Of a stretch of 64,000 nt of DNA, positions 22,690 to 34,160 are shown piece by piece (the first letter of the stretch is position 1; each line of letters opens with the position of its first letter). This stretch comes from Pegoplata infirma (Eukaryota; Arthropoda; Insecta; Diptera; Anthomyiidae): assembly GCA_963921195.1 (NCBI GenBank), contig OY992537.1, forward strand, positions 95,252,736-95,316,735. Direction: 5' to 3'. The notes beneath the pieces were generated by a model, which did no database searches, had not been told where the DNA came from, and saw only the letters and a program-made list of their open reading frames with translations. The translations under genes and the position numbers were made by a program.

Positions 22690-24820
22690 ATTACACAGGC
22701 CGAACAAATTTAAAAAAAGTCGAAACCCTGGGACTAGGGTATACTTTCGTAAAGGTTTATGCTGCGGTGAATCCAAATCTGACCTCTTACATCAGATTTC
22801 GAGATATCTTAGCTTAAAGCTAAAATCAACCCCGTTGATCGCCATATTCGAGACGCTATAACTGCGAGTATTACCATTTATTAATAAATCTTGTTACACC
22901 ATTTGAAAGCCCTTCCAATTACACTCAAAAAATTATGTCATTAACTGTTTGTAGTTTATTTTAAAAATTTTCCGTTTAGTCGTTTTTAAAAGAAAAAACA
23001 TTTATTTCATGTTCAGTTTTTATTAATGACTTCTTCTGTCCTTTGTTTCAAAAATAACACACTAAAATATAAAGACTTTCATTAACATTTAATTTTTAAA
23101 GTCATTTATTTTTGATCTGTAAGTAAAAACTACTGATTATTCTTTTGATTTTTAATGATTTGTGTAAGTAATTTTTTTTTAAATTGTTGGTATTTTTTAA
23201 TGAAATATCATTAGTTTTTACCTACACAAGTCAGTTATTTTTTTGTAAAAAAAAAAAATCAAAAAATTATTTATAGAAATATAAAAACATGTTTGTATCA
23301 AGTGGCTTTGGCACGATGGGTAGAGTGTCTGGCCAGAATGTAGTTGATTGCGGGATCGATTCCCCAAAAATTTTATTAAAAATTATTAAAAAAAAAATTT
23401 CAATAAAAAATTGTAAAAAATTACCTACGAAATCATTAATTTTTATTGTTTTCGTAGGTTATTTTTTTGAAATTTGTTGGTAAAAATAACAGAACTATCA
23501 TTAATTTTTAATGTTTTCGTTGGTTATTTTTTTCGAATTTGTTGTAAAAAATAGTGAAAAAAACGTTATTTTTTAATGTTTAATGTTATTTATTTTAGAA
23601 AATTTTGTCAACAGTAAAAAATAAATGTTGGTGTTTGTTAAAATAAACGAATAATTACTGGAATGGTTTTCAATTGTTTATTCACTGGTTTTAAATGTGT
23701 TTTCATTTGTTTTTGCCTACAAAATATATTGAGTGTGTCTTTAGAATAAATGTTTAACCGTTGTAATAACTTCTTTCTGCTCTGAGATATCTTAACCGGA
23801 ATTTTCCAAAACCCGGGTTTTCGCTATATTCATGATATTTTTGCTATAAATGCAAATTCGATAAATTCTGTTTCAGAATTAAAAAATGCTTTTTTACTAA
23901 AATTGTCTCAGAGCCTGAGATTTTTTTTTAATCAAAAAATTTTTAAATAAAGAATATTTAAGAATCAGAGAATTTTTTTATTCAAAAAATGTCTCAAAAG
24001 AATTTTTTGGTAGTAAGATCTAAGAAATCTTACTACCAGATTTTATAACAAAAATGTTATAAAATCTGAGAATTTTTAATTGCGAAAAATGTTTTAGAAT
24101 CAGATAACTATGTACGAAAAATGTTCCAGAATCTGAGAATGTTTTTATACGAAAAATGTCTCTGAATCAGAGAACTCTTCTATAAGAAAAATATGTTTGA
24201 ATTTTTCCACTTTTCTGTTCACAGATTTCTAAGAAACGAAAAATGTCTTTGATTTTTTGTCATGAAACCCATTTTAAATTCACGGCATCGGTTTTAACTT
24301 CTTAATAATTGAAGTGATTTCGCTAAAAGTACACTTAGAAAATTATTGTAGTTACTACATGACGGTCATTTGTGTAGTAAGTAGTAGTTGTTGTTTTCAA
24401 CTACAATTTCAGTTTTTTTTGTATGAAAAATTATAAACAACTTTTTTTTGTAGTCGTTTTAAAAAAATAAAAACATATAATTACTACATTGTAGTAACAG
24501 TTGTTTTATGTAGTTGTTTTTAGTCTATAAAAAAATAGAAAACGACAATTTGAATTACAGTAAAAACAACTGTAATTTGAAGTTGTTTTTACCGTTTTTT
24601 GTAGTTGATAATCAATAGTTAAAAACAACAACAATTTTTGGTTGATTTTGCGGTAAAATGTAATGGACGCCTAAACAACATCAAATGTACGGTGCCGCCC
24701 AGATTATTTCGTGTGAAAGATATTAGTTAGAAGTCCATTCAAGACAAAATTAACCAAAATAGACCTAAAAATTATCAAATATGTTGTTTTGTAAAAAGTC
24801 CTTAGTATGTAATTAATCTA
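22690..24820. other. Repeat-rich part of the SH3-SH2 intron
   Basis: No exon is seen. An ACACTCAAAAAAT / ATATTGAGTGTGT pair (about 22922 and 23727) suggests a roughly 0.8-kb TIR element. 23880-24260 is degenerate TCTGAGAATTTT satellite. 24340-24640 is rich in GTAGTTGTTTT motifs in both orientations. Boundaries are uncertain. Confidence 0.45.
23303..23366 (+). repeat. tRNA-like sequence, possible SINE head
   Basis: TGGCACGATGGGTAGAGT resembles an RNA polymerase III A box and GCGGGATCGATTCCC a B box, about 40 bp apart. An A-rich, T-rich tail follows. It does not fold into a full tRNA by eye and no clear target duplication is visible, so this is tentative. Confidence 0.35.
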
Positions 24821-24825
24821 GTTTT

Positions 24826-25497
24826 AATTAAAGCCAAACGGCGTTCGGATTGTATAAATATTAAATGTGCTACGAGGGTCGAAATGGAAATTGATATTAT
24901 TGAAAGACCTTTCTTAGAAAATTTCTTAAAAATATTTCTAGGTCGATTTTATCCAAGCTCAAACATTAAAAATGTAAAAAATAGTCCAATATTTAATATT
25001 CATTTATTAAAAAATTTTTCCCAAAGACCCAAACAAAACCCAACATTTTTAAAACACAGTAGAAAAAATTCGAATTTTTTGACCTTCAATTCTTTTGACT
25101 ACCAATTTTTGGTAAACAAAGAAAAGATTTAATTGTTTAATAATTTAGAACACTTAAGTGTATAGTAATGAGATATGAAAATAATTGAACATTTCCTTTG
25201 TTTACAAAAAATTGGTGGTCAAAAGAATTGAAGGTCAAAAAATTCGGATTTCTTCGATTGTATTTCAAAAATTTTGATTTTTGTTTCGGTTATTGGAAAA
25301 ATTACTTGATAAATGAATATATTTTATTGGACTATTTTTTAAATTTTTAATGTTTGATCTTGGGAAAAATCGACTTAAAAGTATTTTTAAGAAATTTTCT
25401 AAAAAAGGTCTTTCAATAATTTCTATTTCCATTTCGACCCTCGTAGCACGTTTAGTATTTACTCAATCTGGACGCCATTAATCTTTAATTAAAGCTC
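24826..25497. mobile_element. 670-bp palindromic element
   Basis: TTAATTAAAGCCAAACGGCG at the left is mirrored by the segment ending CGCCATTAATCTTTAATTAA at the right. The arms stay inverted through GCTACGAGGGTCGAAATGGA / TTTCGACCCTCGTAGCACG and on to the GTTTAATAATTTAG centre. It lies about 50 bp from the CACTGCG element at 25548. A short frame in the left arm is not gene-like. Confidence 0.7.
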
Positions 25498-25547
25498 GAT
25501 AAATTACCTATACAGCACTTTTAACAAAATTACTCGTTTAATAATAA

Positions 25548-26641
25548 CACTGCGGAACACTAAAAAATAAACAAGAGCTACGACCATCATTTCTATATAT
25601 TTCGGACATGCTGAATCGAATGGCGTACTCCGTTTTTCGATGTATGGTACAGTTTTCTTGTAAAATGTCATTGAAGATTGGCTGATTTTCAGCTGCTTTT
25701 TTAACAAAAAAAAATCCAAAGCTTATGATTTTTAAATTTTATGGCATGGAATACAAAGATATAACTTGTAGCAATATTTCTAATATAAATTTGGTTCAAA
25801 GCTTTTTATCTTAACCCCTTTAATTCGCGGATTTCTTCATTTTTTTAAGTTTTCGCGAAATTAACCGCTAAATTGGTCTCTGATAAAAAACTTGCATTTT
25901 GTGGATCATAAAGGCGTCCATGACACTACGAATAGTGGACAAAAAACATCTATGTTATATGGACCATCATGAAGAAAATCGCGAAAAACCGTATTTTGTA
26001 TCTTAACAAAAACTATAATTATTGTATCGCAAACACTGAAATAACAGTTTTTGTTAAGATAACTTTTGCAAATGAAAACTTTTTTGGACAAATTTTGGGT
26101 CAGTTCATTGTTTAAGGTTCCCACATTATATAATAAAAGATGAAGCCTCAAATCATCTCCTAAAGTGATGCTGCCATATACAAAAAATCGGTTTTTCGCG
26201 ATTTTCTTCATGATGGTCCATATAACATAGATGTTTTTTGTCCACTATTCGTAGTCATGGTCGCCTTTATGATCCACAAAATGCAAGTTTTTTGTCAGAG
26301 ACCAATTTAGCGGTTAATTTCGCGAAAACTTAAAAAAATTAAGAAATCCGCGAATTTAAGGGGTTAAGATGAAAAGCTTTAAACCAAATTTATATTAGAA
26401 ATATTGCTACAAGTTATATCTTTGTTTTCCATGCCATAAAATTTAAAAATCATTAGCTTTGGAATTTTTTTTGTTAAAAAAGCAGCTGAAGATCAGCCAA
26501 TCTTTAATGACATTTTACAAGAAAACTGTACCATACATCGAAAAACGGAGTACGCCATTCGATTCAGCATGTCTGAAATATATTGAAATGATGGTCGTAC
26601 CTCTTGTTTTCTAAAATAGTGGTCAGTTTTGTCACGCAGTG
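25548..26641. mobile_element. CACTGCG-ended palindromic element, copy 2
   Basis: The same termini as 6031-7245, CACTGCGGAACAC and GTCACGCAGTG, flanked by TAA (25545-25547 and 26642-26644). It is about 120 bp shorter than copy 1, because the inner left arm lacks a stretch around CCAGCATCACTTTTCGAGAT. It is otherwise very similar, so the family has moved fairly recently. Confidence 0.75.
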
Positions 26642-26739
26642 TAATTAGGTGTATAATTGTTATCTTTGTCTTAAATGGATTGCTAACTGATAGCAATCGC
26701 TGTAGTCCCTGTAGTTATAATTTTTTGAATTTAAAATAC

Positions 26740-26870
26740 AAAACAGACCGGGTGAACGAAAAACATATATGCCAAGCTTTAAAAGCCTCAGAGTTTTCTT
26801 TCAAAAGTAGTCATGTTTTTAACAGACTGACAGACGGAAGGACGGACATCACTAAATCGTCTTAAAAAAT
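26740..26870. repeat. Fragment related to families F1/F2
   Basis: GCCAAGCTTTAAAAGCCTC, then CTGACAGACGGAAGGACGGACATCAC (27-base region at 26824-26850) and AAATCGTCTTAAAA, resemble the GACGGACGGACAT-to-AATGTCTTAGAATC part of F1/F2. Both termini are missing. Confidence 0.5.
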
Positions 26871-26901
26871 ATTAATTGATATTTTTTTTCTCAAAACTTA
26901 C

Positions 26902-27032
26902 TCATATCTTTCTAAACCCAATAACGCCTTGGGTTTAACATAATTACTGGGTATGTAGCCAACATTACCCATGGCATCTTTAACTTTCCACCAATGCTCT
27001 TGGGAATCATCGATTACTTCATATTCAGAATT
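26902..27032 (-). CDS. Btk29A: Btk29A exon, second half of SH3
   Basis: A TTTTAG acceptor and GTAAGT donor bound it. It reads NSEYEVIDDSQEHWWKVKD, then AMGNVGYIPSNYVKPKALLG and LERYE. The WW pair (ligand-binding Trp) and GYIPSNYV are hallmark SH3 positions. The final Glu codon is split with the SH2 exon. Residues 112-155. The SH3 domain binds proline-rich partners and restrains the kinase. No irregularity is seen. Confidence 0.96.
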
Positions 27033-27097
27033 CTAAAAGAAACAGATGAAAATAAATTTCAGTATAAGTTCAAGGCTTAAAAGCTCAACAATCTTAC

Positions 27098-27178
27098 CTT
27101 TTCCAAGGATAAATCACCTCCTTCTATAGCTTTGAAAGGATATAAAGCTACGACAAGTTTAACAAAATGTGAATTGTC
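27098..27178 (-). CDS. Btk29A: Btk29A exon, first half of SH3
   Basis: An 81-bp exon (27 codons, phase 0 at both ends) between TTTCAG and GTAAGA. It reads DNSHFVKLVVALYPFKAI, then EGGDLSLEK. ALYPF is the ALYDY-equivalent that opens SH3 domains. GDLSLEK is the RT-loop and diverging turn. Residues 85-111. Because the exon is in phase, skipping it would keep frame but destroy the SH3 fold. Confidence 0.95.
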
Positions 27179-27239
27179 CTGAAATAAAATAAAAACAAAT
27201 TAATAATATTGAATTAATTCTTTTGACTCTCAAATTTTT

Positions 27240-27800
27240 CATAATATTCGAAAATCACACAAAAAATTATTGGCTAAAAATTTTCAATTAAATCTATTGT
27301 TCAACAAAATTTAAATGAGTCAATCAATGTTTTGATTGGCTAAAAATTTTCAATTAAATCTATTGATCAACAAAATTTAAATGAGTCAATCAATGTTTTG
27401 ATTAAAATTTTTGTTATTTTCTTTAACTGTCGTATTACAAATTTTCAACATACCAATTTTTTTTTTTTTTCACTTTAATTTATTTGAATTAATTCAAAAA
27501 TATACAAAATATTCGGGGTTTACTTTTTTATTGTTAGCAAAATATTTGAAAGCAAAAAAGATTACTTTTTTGATCATTTTGTCATAAGCTTACAATTCAT
27601 TTGTTAAATCAATCATTATTTTGATTGACTATAAATAAAAAATTTATCAAATTTTTGATCAAAATCAAAAAAAAATGTTTGATTGAAACAATTTACATCA
27701 ATCACCTACAATTTGATGATTGGTATAAAAAATTTTTAATTGGAGAAATTTCAATCAAAAAATTGATTGAATCCGCGTTTTGGTTGATTGAAATTCGTTT
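27240..27800. repeat. Tandem duplication in the linker-SH3 intron
   Basis: A unit of about 71 bp starting TTGGCTAAAAATTTTCAATT and ending ATCAATGTTTTGA is present twice in direct order (about 27267-27337 and 27338-27405). The copies differ at one or two positions (CTATTGTTCAAC versus CTATTGATCAAC). The rest of the intron is AT-rich with further TTGATTG motifs in both orientations. Confidence 0.8.
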
Positions 27801-27861
27801 CAATTTTTTTCTGTGATGATGTAGATGTAACAAAAATTTTTTTTTTGTCTATTTTGCTTAC

Positions 27862-27978
27862 CTTAGCTTTTGAATTTGGTGTTCCTGGAGTTGGTATACC
27901 ACCTGGCATTGTGTTATCCAATAATGAACCGTTACCGTTTAATAAATTTGGTGACTGTTTAAATGTGGATACCGATGA
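27862..27978 (-). CDS. Btk29A: Btk29A exon, pre-SH3 linker
   Basis: A 117-bp exon, 39 codons, phase 0 at both ends, with AACAG acceptor and GTAAGC donor. It reads SSVSTFKQSPNLLNGNGSLL, then DNTMPGGIPTPGTPNSKAK. It is low-complexity and rich in Ser, Pro and Asn, the unstructured linker before SH3. The TMPGGIPTPGTPNSKAK end matches my recollection of the fly protein. Residues 46-84. Confidence 0.9.
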
Positions 27979-28117
27979 CTGTTAAAAGAAATAAATAAAC
28001 ACATAAATATTTTTTTTATTTAAATTTAAATTTCAATTAATTATGTTTTTAAGATAATTACAATTAATCTTTTTTTGTGGTATTTTGTTAACAAAAAAGT
28101 TTTTAAAAAAAATTTAC

Positions 28118-28254
28118 CTGTGGGTGCAGTGATGTAGGCGTTGAACTACCTAAACTGCCAGAACTATTGTGATGCAAACTAAATTGACTTGTTGAGGTGG
28201 AATTATTTGGACTAATGCTGCGTTGTGAAATCTGGGCGGGTGAACTACCAGTGC
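28118..28254 (-). CDS. Btk29A: Btk29A exon, Ser-rich linker, most 5' exon found
   Basis: A TTTTTAG acceptor and CAG/GTAAAT donor bound it. After a two-base split codon it reads TGSSPAQISQRSISPNNSTS, then TSQFSLHHNSSGSLGSSTPT and SLHPQ. No domain is present; it is Ser/Thr-rich and probably disordered. The phase requires a further coding exon upstream with one overhanging base. I could not find that exon in 28255-64000. The PH domain and Btk zinc motif of long Tec kinases would lie upstream. Confidence 0.85.
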
Positions 28255-29308
28255 CTAAAAAGATAAAAAAAGTTATATTATTAGAATTTTAATTAAAAAC
28301 AGTTAGGAGCAAACATTTAAAAAACATTTATTTTTGGAAATAAAAAATCAAGTTTGTTGCTTAAGTCTTTTGTTTTATATTTTAATTATTTGGCTTATTT
28401 AAAAAGTGTTTTATTTATACTAACATCTTTAAATAGAACAAATGTTTTAGAATTCTAAATTGTTTTATGGAACAAAATGAAAAAATCAGGTTCGAGAGTC
28501 AATTGATATTAAATTTCATTATTTTACGCAAATAAGGGCATAGAGAACATTTCTAAACAAAAGAGTTTTTGGCATTTAACAAAAAAAAAAAAAAAATAAC
28601 AAGTAAGAAAATAAAAGTCTAATAGAAAAAACCTCCCTAAGAGTTTGGGAAACTTAGCGTTTTTTATTGGCCCACTGTATTTGTGGTCAACGAGTTTGCA
28701 ATCCTTAATTTTAAAAGAATTTTAAAAGAATTTTGTAGATTACTTCACTGTGCAGTCCGAACTAAAAAAGCTAGACCCCTGAAGTTTGGTACGATTGCCT
28801 TTAATGGTCATAAGCTGCTTAAGTTTGAGAATGGGAAAAATTGGGCAAGAGGGGAAAAAGTCCCTCTGTAGAACTTAAACTACCCCTGAAAAAAAAAAAA
28901 AACAGATTTTCATGTTTTATTTTGTATATTTGTTCAACAAATCAAACATTTGTATACCATATGAAGCTCTTCATCCTGCATTTCATCCCAAAGGGATGAA
29001 AAAATGCATTGTTTTTTGACCGTCCACTATGTGGTAATTAAAAATAACGATAAAATGAAGTTATTTAAGCGAAAAATATCAAAAATATAAATTTTTTAAC
29101 ATTTATCACGAGAGGGGAAGGTTCTCTCTCGTGAAGGCGAGAATTCTTGCCTGTTAAAATACTTTAATCGACTCGAAAATGGTTTCATTCTATTCAGAAA
29201 ATGTCGGTTACAGTATTCATGGTCCTCATTTTTTGATTTTTTGCCCTTAAAATAATGTATTACACAACAAAGTCAAATTTGGTATGGCCAGACCAAGTCA
29301 CCCATCCC
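28255..29308. other. Start of the upstream non-coding region
   Basis: AT-rich, without exon signals. It contains the first copy of the CTTAAGTCTTTTGTTTT motif (28349-28376). A block at 28640-28900 with repeat-like text (TTGGCCCACTGTATTTG) has relatives near 39810 and 51410. Confidence 0.5.
28349..28376 (+). repeat. CTTAAGTCTTTTGTTTT motif, copy 1
   Basis: CAAGTTTGTTGCTTAAGTCT with TTTGTTTTA. This copy is about 95 bp upstream of the first placed exon in gene sense. Six further copies in the same orientation lie upstream. Confidence 0.75.
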
Positions 29309-29482
29309 CAAGGGTTCAGGCGCGAATCCAGCTCTTGGGTTTGGGGGGTGAGGGAAATTTTTTTTTTGCCCAAAAAAATTTTTTTGATGGAACTTCAGGT
29401 CAAATTTGAATCATTGGTTAAAGTTTTTTAGTATTCAACTCCTGTTTATTATGATTTTTTCTATAGAAATATTTTAAAATTT

Positions 29483-29602
29483 TTAGGCCTTTATTCATAA
29501 TACTTAAAGTGTACTTAAAGTAGGTTTATTTGACAAATATTCATGCAATATCAGTCAAATAAACCTACATTAGATTTAATTTACTCATTATGAATAGCCC
29601 AG
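29483..29602. mobile_element. Small hairpin MITE (TTATTCATAATA)
   Basis: GCCTTTATTCATAATACTTA is mirrored by ATTATGAATAGCC; inside, AGTAGGTTTATTTGAC pairs with GTCAAATAAACCTAC. About 120 bp. Confidence 0.65.
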
Positions 29603-29917
29603 ATAAAATTTATTCCTATAATAAAAAAAATTAAATGTTTGATATTTTGAAAAATGTCTCTTAGAGAAATTTTCAGGTTCTCAAGCAGTTTTCTGATAGC
29701 AAATGACCCAGATTCTGACATAATTTTCTAATAGAAAATAAGTCAGGTTTAAGAAATGGTTATTCACAAAAAGTTTTCTGATTTAAAAAAATTTTCCGAT
29801 TAATTTGCTTAAAGAGAAAGTTTATGATTCTGAGACGTTATCCCAATAGAAAACTTCTGAGGTTTTGAGGCATTTTGATACAGAAAAGCTTTATACAAAA
29901 ATATTTTGAGTAGGTTT

Positions 29918-30036
29918 ATTCTAGCTCGAGGTCATAATTTCCTTTACTTATTAAAAATTATTCTATGAGAATATCAAAGTCTAAATAAGTAAAGGAAATA
30001 ATGACCTCGAGCTTGAATAAATCTACTAAAAATATA
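29918..30036. mobile_element. Small hairpin MITE (CTCGAGGTCAT)
   Basis: GAGTAGGTTTATTCTAGCTC with GAGGTCATAATTTCCTTTACTT is mirrored almost exactly by AAGTAAAGGAAATAATGACC with TCGAGCTTGAATAAATCTAC. A loop of about 35 bp separates the arms. Confidence 0.75.
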
Positions 30037-30304
30037 ATATTTTTAAGGTCAAATGTAACGATTTTTATTTTTGAATAAAAATTAATTAGAAATTATACAA
30101 AAATTTTTAAATTCTGAAAAATTCTCAGATACTTATGCAATTCTCACACCAAAAACTATATTTAGAAAAAATTTTCGCAAAGAAAAATTCTCAGACTAAG
30201 TGAGTTTCTCATTAAAAACTTTTTAGGTTCTGAAATTTTAAAAATTTTGTCTATTCTATTTTTCTACAGAAAAGGTTTAAGATACCGAAACGATCTTTCT
30301 ACAC

Positions 30305-31157
30305 CAGCGGTTACCAACCTTTTTGGCTCGCGTACCCCTAATTTAAAATTTTTTCAGCCGCGTACCCCCTAATGAGTTTTTTTTTTTTTTGTTTTCGTTA
30401 AAAAAACTTCTCATATAAATATTTGAGTTAATTTTGAAACTTTTGATCTGCGGTTATTATCATTTTTTTTTTGAAGGATTTAGGGGAGATCAAATCAATG
30501 GTGGTATTTTTTGGAAAAATTTTTGCTCTTGGGGTGGTTCAATGCATCTGAAAATGCGGATTTTGAGCTGATTTTTCTGCAGAGCAAAAACAGCTGAAAA
30601 TATTGCAAATCTGATTTCACCAGTCATTTATACACTAAAAATTTAAACAACGGACGTTTTTTGAACTGTTAAAAAAATTTCCAAAAACACATCACAGAGG
30701 GCGAAAATATAATGATTTTTTAATTTTTTTTAAATGCTTTTTTTAATACAAGGGCAGATCAACAATTCCGTGACTTTTCGAATGAAACACCCTCGTATAT
30801 ACAATGAAAGGGCATTTTGAGCTTAGCAAAAATGCCCAAAAACACATTTTTTGAGAACTTTGACATACATTTTCTCAAAAACCTGACATCATAGAAAAAC
30901 CATATTCGGAATCAGCATCGAAAGGTTAATCGAAAATAAGTGGTCAGATCTCAAAATATCGCAAATAATTGCTACTTAAATTGTACAAAAATACGTTTTT
31001 TGTGAACTTTGACCTCAACTATCTTAAAAACCTGACGTTATGGAAAACTTTGGAAGCCAGGTTAATCTTAAACGAATGTTACTAAAATTATGCGTACCCC
31101 CGCGGACAGTTTCGCATACCCCCTAGTGGTACGCGTACCATAGGTTGGTAACCGCTG
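30305..31157. mobile_element. hAT-like element, CAGCGGTTACCAACCT ends
   Basis: The perfect 16-bp TIR CAGCGGTTACCAACCT is mirrored by AGGTTGGTAACCGCTG. The 8-bp TSD TTCTACAC is at 30297-30304 and 31158-31165. GCGTACCCC-type motifs repeat at both subtermini. The homologous empty site (TTCTACAC at 54538-54545) is preserved in the relative at 53970-56662, which confirms the insertion. 853 bp, non-autonomous. Confidence 0.9.
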
Positions 31158-32834
31158 TTCTACACCATAGTTTTCTATATTTAGAAAAAATTTTCGCAAA
31201 GAAAAATTCTCGGAATTGTGAGTTTCTCATTAAAAAAGTCTACGAAATTTGTTCCTAAAAAATGTTTTGTTTCTGAGTAATTTTTCCCATAGAAAAAGTC
31301 TCAGAGTCTGAGTCTCCGAAATTTTTGTTAGAAAAAAATCTTAGATTCTGAGACATTTTTCAAATAAAAAAAAATCGGAATCTAAGACCTTAGTTTAGAT
31401 TTTTCTAAAATTCTCAGAATCTAAGGCAATTTTTATAGAAAAAGACTTGGATTCTGAGTTATTTGTCCTTACAAAAAAGTCATAGATTTTAGAATATTTT
31501 TTTATTTTTAAAACTCAAAAACTCTGAGATATTTTTCCTATCGAAAAAATCGTAAATTTTTTCTAGGACTCTTGGAATTTTTTCCTATAGAAAAGGTCTC
31601 AGCTTTCCTATTAAAAAGTCTTAGATTCTGAGACATCTTTCTAATAAAAATAATCTACGATTCTGAGACATTTCTCCTAAGGAAGAATACTTAGATTCCG
31701 AGACATTTTTCCTATAAAAGTCCCGGATTCTGTATAATTTTTCCTATAGAAAAAGTCTAAGACTCTACTGCATTTTTTGTATAAAAAATTCTTAAATTTT
31801 CCTAAAGAAATTTTTTTTATTTTTCCTATTAGAAAATTTTATTTTAATTTTACTTTTTTTTCTATAAAAAAAAAAACAATTTTTCTAAAGAAAACTTTTG
31901 AGATTCTTGAAAGTTTAAAAAAAAATCTCACTCATGATTTGTAAAATTTTCAATATAAAAAATTCTCAGATTTTTCCTATAAAAAAACTCTCAGAGTTTT
32001 CCTATAGAAAAACTGTTAGAGTTCTAGGAAAAATTCTCAACCTTTTTTATAAATTCTCAAATTATTCATTCAGAAAAATTAAGAAATTTTTCGTCTAGAA
32101 AATTCCCAAATATTTTGTCTAGAAAACTTCTTGTATTTTTTATTAACAAAAGTTTTAATTTTTTGAGACTTTTATCACAAAGAACAATTCTAACATTCAG
32201 AAACATTTTAGGATTCTTACACAATTTTCATAGAAGAATTTCTATAAAAAAATTTCTTCTATAGAAAAATTCCTCGATTTTTCCTATAGAAAACTTATAA
32301 AGATTTTCAATTTTTTCTCTAAAAAAATTCTCAAATTTTTTCATACAGAAAAATTTTAACATTCCGCGAAATTTTTCCTTTAGAAAAATTTTAAGATTTT
32401 TCATAGAAAATTTTTTCAGATCCTTGGAAATTTTTCATAGAATTTTTTTTCAGATTGTTTTCTTTTCACTTTTCTTTTTCCCTCTTCTTTTCTTCTCTTT
32501 CTTTTCTTTCTTTCTATCCTTTCTTTTTTTGTTTGATCCTTTTTCCTTTTTTTCTTTCGAATTCGGTTTGGGGGGGGGGGGGGGGGGGATTTCCCTTTCC
32601 CCCCGTGGATCCGCGCCAGCAAGGGTTGAACAAGTTTTAAAAACATTTGTAAGTCACAAAAATATTTTACAATGTGTTTTTGTCACTTAAAAATATTGTT
32701 ATACTAAAAATAAAAAAATACACTCAAAAAAAAAAATTTTACACACAAAAAAAATGTTGTAATTTTTTTATTTTTTTTTTCCAAAAATGACTAAAAAAAG
32801 TTTTTCACTCAAAATAAAATATTTCTAATCAAAA

Positions 32835-33204
32835 TTGGATATGTTGTTCAGAACGAAAAAATTAATTCGACACGTAATTTTTTTTAGCGGCCCAAACTCA
32901 TTTTTAGGGGGGTCGATTTGTGTGGCGGTCGTTGACCTTTTTTAGTTTTTTACGATTTACGCCCATTTACTTAAAATTAATATATGCAAATTTGGTATCA
33001 GATTAAAGGTATTAAAAACACCTATCTCGTGATGCTAACAACGTGCCAAAAAAGTTAATATTTTTTGATTTATTAACAAATTTTAACCTCCTAAATATGG
33101 ATTTGGGCCGCTAAAAAAAATACGTGTCCCTTTATTTTTCCTGCACTACAAAATAAAACCAATTCCATAAAGATCGGCGATTGACACTAGGGAGACTTTC
33201 CTTG
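32835..33204. mobile_element. CAAGGGAAG-TIR element, truncated copy
   Basis: The right end AGGGAGACTTTCCTTG is followed by TTA (33205-33207). The body has GACACGTAATTTTTTTTAGC, GGCCCAAACTCATTTTTAGG and CTATCTCGTG motifs shared with 47871-48468. The left TIR is missing. Confidence 0.65.
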
Positions 33205-33499
33205 TTAGTCGAATTTCACTTTCCTAGGCCCCACACTCTAGAGCTTTCTTCATATTAAAAAAAAAATCTTAATGGCTTCTTGCAGAGAAATTCTGATACA
33301 CTTTTCTTGTAGAAAACTGTCTGGAAATGAAACTTTTTCTTGAAAAGTTGATTTGGAAATTAAAATAAACAATTTTTTTTTTAATTTTTTCGATTTCTTG
33401 CACAAAAAGAATTTAAATTCCTAAAAACAATCATAAACATTTATTTAAATCACAATTTGGTATTAATTATCCTCTAAATTTAATATGATGACAATTTTC

Positions 33500-33700
33500 T
33501 TACTTATTTTCTGTTTCAGACAGCACAAAACAATCACGCATACTCACGAGAAAAAAAAATACTCACGCACGAAACTATTTTTCTAATCACGCGCACTCAC
33601 GATCATGTGAGTAAAAATAAATTTCACTCACGATCACGCGTGATTCACGCGTGAATCATGAAAAATTCGTGTCACGCGCGCATCTCTACCCTCAATGTTT
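33500..33700. repeat. Cluster of CACGCG/ACTCACG motifs
   Basis: A CpG-rich island in AT-rich DNA: repeated ACTCACG, CACGCG and GTGATTCACGCGTGAATCA units. The right edge CGCGCGCATCTCTA reads TAGAGATGCGCGCG in reverse, similar in form to hAT termini, but the other end and a TSD were not found. Confidence 0.5.
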
Positions 33701-33717
33701 AGTTTTACTCGTATTTA

Positions 33718-33945
33718 CAGACAGAAATCAAATTTACTAACTTCCAACAAAAATTTAGTTGATGCATCAACAATTTGGTTGATACTTTTCCCATATAAGT
33801 CGGCACAACTGAATTCGATTAATATTGCTGATTATTTATTGAACCGACCAAAAAATTCGGTTCTCACAGCCGAATATAGTTGCAGCAACCGAATTTAGAG
33901 TTGAAACAACTAAAAAATTCGGTTGGAAATTTATTTTTGTTTGTG
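33718..33945. mobile_element. TA-flanked MITE with TTCGGTTG repeats
   Basis: Flanked by TA (33716-33717 and 33946-33947). The ends CAGACAGAAATCAAATTT and AAATTTATTTTTGTTTGTG are inverted. The interior repeats ACAACTxAATTCGGTTG-like units. A better-preserved relative is at 44585-44831. Confidence 0.55.
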
Positions 33946-33963
33946 TATAAATTTGTCATTTAT

Positions 33964-33991
33964 CAAGTTTCTTGCTTAAGTCTTTTGTTTT
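33964..33991 (+). repeat. CTTAAGTCTTTTGTTTT motif, copy 2
   Basis: CAAGTTTCTTGCTTAAGTCT with TTTGTTTTTA. Confidence 0.75.
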
Positions 33992-34099
33992 TAATTTTAA
34001 TTTCATTAAGATAACTGTCCATTTGTATGGATTTATTTAAACAAATAACTTTTTTGTTTGCTATTAAAACTAAACATTTTTAATTTTATAAATCTCAAT

Positions 34100-34127
34100 C
34101 AAGTTTGTTACTTAAGTCTTTTGTTTT
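34100..34127 (+). repeat. CTTAAGTCTTTTGTTTT motif, copy 3
   Basis: CAAGTTTGTTACTTAAGTCT with TTTGTTTTA. Confidence 0.75.
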
Positions 34128-34160
34128 AATATTAAAAGTCATCTTAACTTCATCAAAAAT

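Larger units (their letters stand above)
29317..32619. mobile_element. 3.3-kb hAT-like element, CAGGCGCG ends
   Basis: The left end CAGGCGCGAATCCA and right end GGATCCGCGCCAG are imperfect TIRs. An exact 8-bp TSD CAAGGGTT is at 29309-29316 and 32620-32627. The interior is mainly TCTGAGACATTTTTCCTATA satellite. Near the right end are a CT-rich tract and a run of 18 Gs (32571-32588). It hosts a second hAT element (30305-31157) and two small hairpins. A left-truncated relative lacking that insertion is at 53970-56662. No transposase is detected. Confidence 0.75.

Noticed and set aside
32416..32690. Frames over the CT-rich and poly-G tract
   Set aside because: Low-complexity composition (Phe/Ser-rich one way, Lys/Arg-rich the other) with an 18-base G run.
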